Positions 1 to 5,730 of a stretch of DNA of 5,730 nucleotides are shown piece after piece. This DNA is from a bacterium. GTDB taxonomy: Bacteria > Dependentiae > Babeliae > Babeliales > RVW-14. The stretch is taken from assembly GCA_010027825.1 (NCBI GenBank), contig RGUK01000110.1, positions 1 to 5,730 on the forward strand, in the 5' to 3' direction. Numbering within the stretch: the stretch's first letter is position 1; every line of letters begins with the position of its first letter. The translations under genes were made by a program, and so were the position numbers. The notes beneath the pieces were generated by a model that saw only the letters and a list, made by a program, of their open reading frames with translations, did no database searches and had not been told where the DNA came from.

Positions 1-1
1 T

Positions 2-2869
2 AACAACTTCCTGAACTGTACCGTTAAAGTAGGTCCAAACTCTTTGATCACCTATTTGTCGGACAATGAAACCGGCGCTGTAGGTGACGATGTGAGTGGT
101 TGCGGCGCAATTGCATTCGACCCATCAAATGATGGTACCGGCCGCATGGTGCTCTTCATCCAAGGCGCTTACCTGCGTGACTCTGATGAATTCTTGCCTG
201 GTGAGACAGAAGGCGCTGCAAATCCAAATTTTGGTAAAGTTATTGAAAAATACCAATTCAACGATGGCGCTGTAGTTGTTGCTGGCCACTATGTAACCAG
301 TTTTGATGCAGCAGCAATCAGTGGTTGCGTATTGCCATCAGAAGGTGAATCATCAGTTCCTGGTTATGATTTCTCAAAGCCAGCTGGTATTCAAGCAATT
401 ATGCGTGTGATCGATGACAAGCACTACAACAGCCTGTCAGATGAAGATCGCGCAAGCTACAACCCAAGTCCTTCTGACCGTCGCGGCTTGCTCATCGTTA
501 ACGACGTGCAAACACACGGCAAGCTTGCTTCCGATACCTACTGGGATTTGTATACACCATCAGCGCTTGGCTACCAAGGTAATTCATGGGCGTACTCAAA
601 CAGTGATCAAAACACCTTCTTCAACGTGCGCCGTGGCTTTGTGCTTGGTGTAAACGGCAAGATGGATGTTTATCACAACACCTTCGTCGACCATGCAAGC
701 GGCTCAACAAACCAAGTAGATCCACTTGCGTACTACGACTTTGCTGATCCAACACTTGACGGTACACCATCATTGATTAAGAAACGTAACCCATCAGCAT
801 TCATTGTTGACGGTTTGGATCCTGCGCTATTTGTAAGCGGCAACCCATTCATCCTTGATGAAGGCGGCAGCCCATCGCTTAGCTTGTTTAGCGTTGCAAA
901 CCCATTTGCTCAAACACCTGCTCAGCCAGCTGAGCCAGCACGCGCGAACATCCACTTCCGTGGTAACGGTGCTATGTACTTCAAGTCAGCAGCATCAACA
1001 TTTCACGGCAACATGTTCACCTTCTGGGCAAACAACGGCGCTTCCCCTGATTGGGCAACGGTTGACTGGACTTCATCACTGGTTGTTACTGATAACTCAA
1101 CCTACGATGGTTTCTTGCTTTCAGTTGACGATGAGGGGCACGTAAAGACATCGGGTGAAGGCGAGCACGTATTTGATGCTGAAGGGCCACTCCTTGTTGA
1201 TCGTGAAAATGCAGCAGCCCAAGATCGCACCTACGCTTCCAGTGGCGATATGGCAACGATTGGTGCAATTGCATTGCCTATTGATCACCGCGGTGCTGAG
1301 CTTCAACAAGACTTAGTGACGACGTTAAACCGTCCACTTCTGTTGGGTACATCCTATGCTCGTTACAACTCACCAACCTTGTTCTTCAACAATAATGTAA
1401 CGTTCAACAGCGTTATTTTCCGCCACTCTGAGCCAACGCACTATGTCGACGGCTTGCCAAACGTATCTGAGCCTGGCATGACAGGTGGCGAGCGTATGTG
1501 GTTTGGTATCAAGTTCTGGGATGCTTCAGGTTTGAGCGATGCAACGGTCAACCGTGCATCAGATCCGAACCGCTATCGCTTCCCAGAAGTGCAACTGCAC
1601 AATGCAGCGCTCGCGCTGGAAGAGTCATTGAACGCTTCTGGTTTGCGCTTTGTAGTAAAGGATGCCTTCAAACCAGTTGATGCAGACACTGGTGCTGGTA
1701 CTGCAACTGCTTCTTCTACCGCTACTAACGAGTCTGCAGTTATTTTCTATGACCACGGCGATCCGTTGGACACCCTGCTGACCGGTTTTGGTCGCATTTT
1801 CTTGAACGGTAGCTCGCTCAACTTGATGGCTGATGATACCAACAACTTTGTCACGGAAAGCTGCTGCTGGAACGTGTTCAAACACAACAAGCCAGTATCA
1901 GCTACCCCAAGCGATTCATCCAGTGTTCGCCTGCTACTGGGCTCAGCAAACCAATTCCATCCTGATATCAAGGCATTCATGGATGGTTTAGGCACACAAG
2001 CAGCAAAAGATCGCTTTGCTGACAAGCAACGCGCTCATCACCTGTTTATGTTCGCTCAGCCACCAGCAGTTACTAACCTTGATCTGACCGTTGATGGCGA
2101 AGATCCGGTTTGTAACCTTGCCGTAGGCTGGCCAAGCGTTCAAACGCTTGATGGTACCATAGCTGGCACCGGTGCACCTGCAGCAGATGGTGGCAACTTC
2201 CCATTCGTATTGCCATATGCTGGTCGTGAGCCATTGGTTAGCGACATGGCATCAAACTTCCCAGACTACGCGGCAGCATTGTGGGTGCCAAACGCATTGA
2301 CCTCACCCGCTGCACGGTTGTCGATTGAAGGTTCGATTATTTGCTTCGGCTCGTTCGACAAAGATGGCAATAGCTTGCCAGTACCGGTAGCAACGGATAA
2401 CGACAGCGGCGTGGTATATGTCAAGCACGGTGGTAAGATCGACACCAGCTACAAAGCGCTTTCAGGCGGATCTGACAGCCGTTACAAGCTCCCTTACCAG
2501 TCAGTATTCTCAACCATGCTTGCACAGCGCATCTGGAACGACTACAACTACGATGGCAACCAGCGTCTTTGCTTCCTGTCAGGTTGCATCGACCTGCCTA
2601 GCGATCAAGTTAAGTTCGATCCAAACTACGCTGTACAACCATACAACTTCACCCAAGAAATGTTTGCAGCTCGTCGCAACCAAGTGGTTGAAGATGTTGA
2701 AGGAACCGACACGCAAGGGTATGTTCGTGTGAGCGGCTACAACGCAAGCAACGCGCTTGGCGACCGTGCTGGCATTGAAGAAATGCTCATTGGTTGGACC
2801 TACCGCGACACGCCAGACTACAGCGCAACTCACGTGAGCGATGTTGAAGGTCAACCAGACTTCAACAAC
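2..2869 (+). other. Cysteine-containing first half of the giant protein (residues 1-956 of the visible part)
   Basis: This part mixes Asn-rich strand motifs with longer loops. It has two obvious low-complexity linkers: a Pro/Ala/Gln stretch at residues 300-315 (bases 899-946) and a Thr/Ala/Ser stretch at about 560-578 (bases 1679-1735). These may separate folded blocks. A vicinal Cys pair (CCW) sits at residues 621-622, and two further Cys lie close together at 857 and 862 in the sequence RLCFLSGC. Asp-rich loops resembling Ca2+-binding loops occur at residues 786-790 (DKDGN) and 847-853 (DYNYDGN). The boundaries are drawn by eye from composition, not from a domain match. Confidence 0.45.
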
Positions 2870-4846
2870 ATGCCAACCAAGAAAGCGCCAAAAGACAAGA
2901 TAATGGCTGCTCGCAAGTCAGTAAGCCCGCAAGCAATGAAGGCTGCATCTAAGTGGACGGCTCGTTCGACCGAGAGCATCGACCAACTGCAAGCGCGCCC
3001 ACTTGATCTGCTCTACATCGGTCCAGGTGATGACATCAAGCAACTGCGTGTAGCAGGTGCTACCATGTCTGATCCGTTCATGCTTGACGTAACCGGCGAC
3101 GGCGTTCGTCCATTGGTTGCACGCGTTCGTGAATTTACTTCAGAAAAAACAACACGCGATCAGCTTGCTGACCGTTTTGTTGGCGAAGGTGCACACGCAG
3201 TCCTCTTTGTTGAGTACGGCGGAAACATTGGTCTTGGCAGCCAAAACTGGAATGAGCAGTCTGACAGTGCTTGGAACCTGCTTGGCAAAGATAACATCTC
3301 GATTGCTCCACTGGGCGATGGTGTTGTAACCGTTAACAGCAATTTGATTGTTGTTGACCGCCTTGCCTTGTTGCCAACAGCTGAGTTTGGCAATGCTGGC
3401 GTACAACGCTTGACCTTCACCTCAGTGCAGCCACGCGAAATTCGCATTCCTGCTGGCGGCGAGCTTGACCTGAGTGGTTTTGGTAAGGCTACAAACCGCC
3501 AAGAAATTGCCTTTGGTGGCAACATCACCTTGGTGTTTGAAGCTGGTTCAACCCTGCGCTTGCCAGACAATCCAACAGGCGCTGGCATGGTTGTGTACCT
3601 GACCGACCAAGCTAAGATGATCTTTGAAGGCAACTCAAACACCTCCAACTACGTGCCATTCTCAGATCTGACCTCAAGCAGCAACACCGCGCCTGCCGCT
3701 GACTACCGTACACGCATTGTTGGCCAAGGCCAAATCTGGCTGAACAAGAATGCAACCATTGGCGTCTACGGCAACAGCTTTGTTGGTGTTGAAAGCGACA
3801 GTGATAATCTAGTTACCGATGTAACCATTAGCTTGCAGCGTCAAAGCCGCTTTGAAATCGGCAGCGATACGCTTGCTGGCGGTGCGTTCCAAGTTGGTAA
3901 CCCAACCGACCGTGGCGATGGGCATTCCGTCAGCTTCAACCTGACCGTCAACGGCCCTAACGCAACGTTCCACATCGATCGTGAAGGCTTCTTTGGTCTT
4001 GGCGCTGGCGTGGTTAACAAGAGCGGCAAGCCAAATGGCACGGCTTCATCCGGCAACAACCCAGTAGTTGATGGCGATGGCGCTGCAGTCCTTGACCCAG
4101 ATGGTTTCCCAACCTTCAACCCAATGAGCATTGTTGCTTCACCATCCTCTGATGGCGACTACAGTGCAAACTACGCTGCACTCAGCTCCGGCGTGTGGGT
4201 GCTGCAAGCATTGCGCAACGTTGCGGCCGTAACGGTACAGCTGCAAAACGGCATCTTTGAACACAAGAACATTGCTGACGGCTCAACCAGCCAATCTTCA
4301 TTGATTGCTGTTGGTCCATCCGCTGGATTCACCTGGAAGCAAGCCCCATCCACTGTATTTAACGTACGTGGTGGCGGCAACCTAGTGTTGATACCAGCGA
4401 CAAGCGGTGCATTCTATGCTGCAAACATCTGGGACTTTGCTGGCGCAGTAGCAACAGGTGAAAACTACGGCATCTTGGCATCTGGCCAATCGCTTCTGGA
4501 CCGTGCGGTAGCTGATGACATTGCAGATGCGACTGCGTTTGGTGATGGTGGTAGCACCTTTAGTTTTACCAGCGCGAGTGACTTCTTCAATTTTATCAAC
4601 ACCCGTGCATATGACCTGCAAGGTACCTCACGAGCACGTCGCGTTAACTTGAGTCAAACCTTGTTTGCAACACAAATCGATTACATCACCCAATCCGGTA
4701 GCAAGTACTCGGTTGGTGGCGAAATTGTTCGTGCTGCTGCACCTGCAGCATCAACAGCTGGTGGCACCTTGGCTGAAGCTGCTGCGGTAGGCTCGCTGCA
4801 AGCATTGGGTACGCCTCAGCCAGAAACCTTCTCAGTCGTTAAGTAG
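2..4846 (+). CDS. Giant beta-rich putative surface/secreted protein, 5'-truncated (1614 residues visible)
   Basis: The frame is open from base 2 to the TAG at 4844-4846, and the first visible codons already read as part of a folded strand, so the real start is upstream. A TTG at 44 could be called as a start, but only a weak AGG lies 10 bases before it and no signal peptide follows, so I treat it as an internal Leu. The protein is rich in Asn, Gly, Ser, Thr, Ala and Asp and has no hydrophobic stretch long enough to span a membrane. Short Asn-rich strands (for example NTFFNVRRGF, VYHNTFVDH, LFFNNNVTFNSVIF) and later Gly-Ser-x-Leu-x-Leu rungs suggest a beta-helix or beta-solenoid, as in secreted adhesins. 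All nine cysteines (residues 6, 34, 109, 621, 622, 704, 781, 857, 862) are in the first half. No catalytic motif or named family is recognised. The secreted or surface role is inferred from composition and from the exported neighbour. The reading frame is very secure; the function is not. Confidence 0.9.
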   Translation, partial: NNFLNCTVKVGPNSLITYLSDNETGAVGDDVSGCGAIAFDPSNDGTGRMVLFIQGAYLRDSDEFLPGETEGAANPNFGKVIEKYQFNDGAVVVAGHYVTSFDAAAISGCVLPSEGESSVPGYDFSKPAGIQAIMRVIDDKHYNSLSDEDRASYNPSPSDRRGLLIVNDVQTHGKLASDTYWDLYTPSALGYQGNSWAYSNSDQNTFFNVRRGFVLGVNGKMDVYHNTFVDHASGSTNQVDPLAYYDFADPTLDGTPSLIKKRNPSAFIVDGLDPALFVSGNPFILDEGGSPSLSLFSVANPFAQTPAQPAEPARANIHFRGNGAMYFKSAASTFHGNMFTFWANNGASPDWATVDWTSSLVVTDNSTYDGFLLSVDDEGHVKTSGEGEHVFDAEGPLLVDRENAAAQDRTYASSGDMATIGAIALPIDHRGAELQQDLVTTLNRPLLLGTSYARYNSPTLFFNNNVTFNSVIFRHSEPTHYVDGLPNVSEPGMTGGERMWFGIKFWDASGLSDATVNRASDPNRYRFPEVQLHNAALALEESLNASGLRFVVKDAFKPVDADTGAGTATASSTATNESAVIFYDHGDPLDTLLTGFGRIFLNGSSLNLMADDTNNFVTESCCWNVFKHNKPVSATPSDSSSVRLLLGSANQFHPDIKAFMDGLGTQAAKDRFADKQRAHHLFMFAQPPAVTNLDLTVDGEDPVCNLAVGWPSVQTLDGTIAGTGAPAADGGNFPFVLPYAGREPLVSDMASNFPDYAAALWVPNALTSPAARLSIEGSIICFGSFDKDGNSLPVPVATDNDSGVVYVKHGGKIDTSYKALSGGSDSRYKLPYQSVFSTMLAQRIWNDYNYDGNQRLCFLSGCIDLPSDQVKFDPNYAVQPYNFTQEMFAARRNQVVEDVEGTDTQGYVRVSGYNASNALGDRAGIEEMLIGWTYRDTPDYSATHVSDVEGQPDFNNMPTKKAPKDKIMAARKSVSPQAMKAASKWTARSTESIDQLQARPLDLLYIGPGDDIKQLRVAGATMSDPFMLDVTGDGVRPLVARVREFTSEKTTRDQLADRFVGEGAHAVLFVEYGGNIGLGSQNWNEQSDSAWNLLGKDNISIAPLGDGVVTVNSNLIVVDRLALLPTAEFGNAGVQRLTFTSVQPREIRIPAGGELDLSGFGKATNRQEIAFGGNITLVFEAGSTLRLPDNPTGAGMVVYLTDQAKMIFEGNSNTSNYVPFSDLTSSSNTAPAADYRTRIVGQGQIWLNKNATIGVYGNSFVGVESDSDNLVTDVTISLQRQSRFEIGSDTLAGGAFQVGNPTDRGDGHSVSFNLTVNGPNATFHIDREGFFGLGAGVVNKSGKPNGTASSGNNPVVDGDGAAVLDPDGFPTFNPMSIVASPSSDGDYSANYAALSSGVWVLQALRNVAAVTVQLQNGIFEHKNIADGSTSQSSLIAVGPSAGFTWKQAPSTVFNVRGGGNLVLIPATSGAFYAANIWDFAGAVATGENYGILASGQSLLDRAVADDIADATAFGDGGSTFSFTSASDFFNFINTRAYDLQGTSRARRVNLSQTLFATQIDYITQSGSKYSVGGEIVRAAAPAASTAGGTLAEAAAVGSLQALGTPQPETFSVVK
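2870..3001 (+). other. Basic linker between the two halves of the giant protein (residues 957-1000)
   Basis: In an otherwise acidic, beta-rich protein this 44-residue stretch is crowded with Lys and Arg (starting MPTKKAPKDKIMAARK, then KAASKWTAR), has scattered Pro and Ala, and looks helical or disordered rather than like a beta rung. It lies at the switch from the Cys-containing to the Cys-free half. An exposed basic linker at such a place could be a hinge or a proteolytic processing site. That role is an inference; the change in composition is seen directly. Confidence 0.5.
3002..4732 (+). other. Cysteine-free beta-solenoid-like second half (residues 1001-1577)
   Basis: Recurring rung-like peptides share a Gly or Asn turn followed by alternating hydrophobic residues: AGGELDLSG at 1151-1159, EAGSTLRL at 1180-1187, NATIGVYGN from 1250, SRFEIGSD from 1282, and NATFHIDREGFFGLG from 1320. 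Alternation of this kind is usual in beta-helical passenger regions of autotransporters and related adhesins, but the rungs here are irregular and I cannot assign a family. There is no cysteine from residue 863 to the end. Two Asp/Gly loops, DVTGDG at 1029-1034 and DGDG...DPDG at 1357-1368, resemble Ca2+-binding loops. Confidence 0.5.
4733..4843 (+). other. Ala-rich C-terminal tail of the giant protein (residues 1578-1614)
   Basis: The last 37 residues begin with an Ala-rich run (AAAPAASTAGGTLAEAAAVG) and end in TFSVVK. There is no closing amphipathic strand ending in Phe or Trp, as expected of an outer-membrane barrel, no LPxTG motif and no hydrophobic anchor. Any export or attachment signal must lie in the missing N-terminus or act through another protein. 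Confidence 0.5.
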
Positions 4847-4855
4847 AAAGACTGT

Positions 4856-4883
4856 ACTAGGGGCGCGGTTACGCGCCCCTAGT
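4856..4883 (+). terminator. Intergenic GC-rich hairpin, possible leaky terminator or 3'-end stabiliser
   Basis: Bases 4856-4867 (ACTAGGGGCGCG) pair perfectly with 4872-4883 around a GTTA loop, giving 12 base pairs, eight of them in an unbroken G/C run; two G-T wobbles could extend the base of the stem. It begins 10 bases after the stop codon at 4844-4846, where a terminator would be expected. The following bases are GTATAAAAG, not a T-tract, so strong intrinsic termination on the plus strand is doubtful. The stem is seen directly; termination, attenuation or protection of the upstream mRNA is inference. Confidence 0.6.
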
Positions 4884-4897
4884 GTATAAAAGTGAAT

Positions 4898-4903
4898 GAG
4901 GAA
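4898..4903 (+). promoter_or_regulatory. Ribosome-binding site of the downstream exported protein
   Basis: GAGGAA ends 7 bases before the ATG at 4911, a good Shine-Dalgarno match at the usual spacing. It fixes the start of the second gene. It lies outside the hairpin (14 bases after the stem), so it should be accessible to ribosomes. Confidence 0.8.
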
Positions 4904-4910
4904 TAACGTT

Positions 4911-4973
4911 ATGAACAAAACAGGTTTAAAGTTAGCGCTCACCGCGCTGCTTGCCGTAAGCCAAGCGTTTGCG
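4911..4973 (+). other. Sec signal peptide (residues 1-21) of the downstream protein
   Basis: A positively charged start (Lys3, Lys7), an uninterrupted Leu/Ala/Val core and small residues at -3 and -1 (Ala19, Ala21) fit signal peptidase I cleavage. There is no Cys near the cleavage site, so it is not a lipoprotein signal. Confidence 0.85.
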
Positions 4974-5730
4974 CTTTCAGAAATGCGCACGCCTTGGATT
5001 GCTGGCAACGGTCCGTTGCGCTATGTGTTTGAAAGCAATGATAAAGAAGGCAAATACAGCCTTAATCTGTGGTCAGCTGCGCATACAAAAAATGCCAACA
5101 AGGCATTTTTGAAGCACGGTACCACAACTAAAGAAATTACCGAGTTGATCTTCAACAAGGCAGATTTCCAAGTTACCGATGCCTTTCCCAATGGCCAAGT
5201 TGATCCTAATGGTGCCAACTACAATCCCCTTGCTGGTTTCAAGTCGCTTTCGCCGCGGGTGGAATATAATGAAATGGGCATGACCGTTGGTGGTGCGCTT
5301 GCTTTTCCCGTCTGCAAAGGCAAGGGTCGCTTAGGCGTGCGCGCCAGCGTTCCTTTTCGCAACATCGAGCTAGAGCGCCAAGATAGTGGCCTTGACAAGG
5401 CGGAAGATCCAACAGCGGACTATGTATCAGCACGCGTGATTGCTGTTACCCGTCCGGGCAATGGTGGTGCTGCTGCTGCCCCTGCGAACATTTTAGCAAA
5501 AGCATACCGGGTTGATCTGCTGACAGCGCTTCAGCAGCCGAGTGGAACGCGCGTTATGGCGCCAGGCGGCGGTGCCGCTGCGGGGCAAGGCATGAATGTC
5601 TTCGGTACGCAGCTTGCAACGGGCAATGTCGGAGCGAATACGCCGCTTAATAGCAACTACGCAGCAATTACGATTACGGGCAACACAGGCAAACCGCTGG
5701 TACATGGTTACATGTTAGCTAACGAGGCCG
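4911..5730 (+). CDS. Exported putative outer-membrane beta-barrel protein, 3'-truncated (273 residues visible)
   Basis: Translation from ATG 4911 stays open to the window edge. Residues 1-21 form a Sec signal peptide: Asn-Lys and Lys in the n-region, a hydrophobic core LALTALLAV, and an Ala-Phe-Ala cleavage site (A19-F20-A21 before L22). Residues 25-113 form a probably soluble or loop-rich segment with Trp, Asn and Lys (for example NLWSAAH, KHGTTTKEITELIF). Residues about 116-134 and 140-156 are alternating polar/hydrophobic strands joined by a tight CKGKG turn (RVEYNEMGMTVGGALAFPV, then RLGVRASVPFRNIELER), the pattern of an outer-membrane beta-hairpin. Gly/Ala-rich low-complexity loops lie near 183-191 and 218-227. 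The only visible Cys is residue 135. It starts 64 bases after the giant gene on the same strand, so co-transcription is possible if the hairpin is read through. No family name is certain; the barrel call rests on pattern alone and could instead be a periplasmic beta-rich protein. Confidence 0.85.
   Translation, partial: MNKTGLKLALTALLAVSQAFALSEMRTPWIAGNGPLRYVFESNDKEGKYSLNLWSAAHTKNANKAFLKHGTTTKEITELIFNKADFQVTDAFPNGQVDPNGANYNPLAGFKSLSPRVEYNEMGMTVGGALAFPVCKGKGRLGVRASVPFRNIELERQDSGLDKAEDPTADYVSARVIAVTRPGNGGAAAAPANILAKAYRVDLLTALQQPSGTRVMAPGGGAAAGQGMNVFGTQLATGNVGANTPLNSNYAAITITGNTGKPLVHGYMLANEA

Noticed and set aside
44..46. TTG as the start codon of the giant gene
   Set aside because: The frame is open upstream to the window edge, the SD-like AGG is weak, and the residues after it are not a signal peptide; a truncated gene is the simpler reading.
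920..935. Inverted repeat GCTCAGC-CA-GCTGAGC
   Set aside because: It falls in the codons of the Pro/Ala/Gln linker and is explained by that low-complexity sequence; no regulatory context.
1385..1420. FFNN/FNS motifs as a chlamydial Pmp-type FxxN repeat
   Set aside because: Only isolated matches occur and there is no regular GGAI/FxxN pairing along the protein.
3160..3648. 162-residue open frame on the minus strand
   Set aside because: It lies wholly inside the giant gene, is rich in Pro, Ser and Arg as expected of an antisense shadow, and no ribosome-binding site or neighbouring minus-strand gene supports it.
4070..4105. DGDG...DPDG stretch as an RTX repeat
   Set aside because: A single occurrence without the tandem GGxGxDxUx nonapeptides that define RTX proteins.
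4885..4890. TATAAA as a -10 promoter element for the second gene
   Set aside because: No -35 match lies 16-18 bases upstream (that region is the GC-rich hairpin), and the transcript would start at or inside the Shine-Dalgarno site.

Overview
The window holds two protein-coding genes on the plus strand, both cut by the window edges, with a 64-base gap between them. There is no tRNA, rRNA, CRISPR array, insertion sequence or phage gene that I can see. Base composition is close to balanced, the standard genetic code reads cleanly, and the second gene has a Shine-Dalgarno site, so this is bacterial DNA. The second protein carries a Sec signal peptide followed by beta-hairpin-like strands, which points to an envelope with an outer membrane. 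From general resemblance only (very large Asn/Gly/Thr-rich beta-helix-like proteins beside signal-peptide barrel proteins), I lean weakly towards an intracellular or host-associated lineage such as Candidatus Dependentiae (TM6). That placement is a guess, not a finding.

Bases 2-4846 encode the last 1614 residues of a giant, probably secreted or surface-exposed, beta-rich protein whose true start lies upstream. The visible part has two halves. The first (residues about 1-956) contains all nine cysteines, short low-complexity linkers, and Asn-rich strands like those of parallel beta-helices. A Lys/Arg-rich, Pro-containing linker follows (residues about 957-1000). The second half (about 1001-1577) has no cysteine and shows many short rung-like stretches of the type Gly-(Ser/Gly)-x-(Leu/Phe/Ile)-x-(Leu/Ile), then an Ala-rich tail. 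I recognise no named family and no C-terminal autotransporter barrel.

Bases 4847-4910 hold a perfect 12-bp inverted repeat with a 4-base loop just after the stop codon, then a good ribosome-binding site. The hairpin lacks a T-tract, so it may be a leaky terminator or an mRNA 3'-end stabiliser rather than a full stop.

Bases 4911-5730 encode the first 273 residues of an exported protein with a clear signal peptide and strand-turn-strand segments typical of outer-membrane barrels. The close, same-strand spacing suggests that the two products work in the same place, the cell surface, but nothing in the sequence proves a physical partnership. The first gene uses a sharply restricted codon set (CCA for Pro, AAC for Asn) and the second does not, which suggests that the giant protein is made in much larger amounts.
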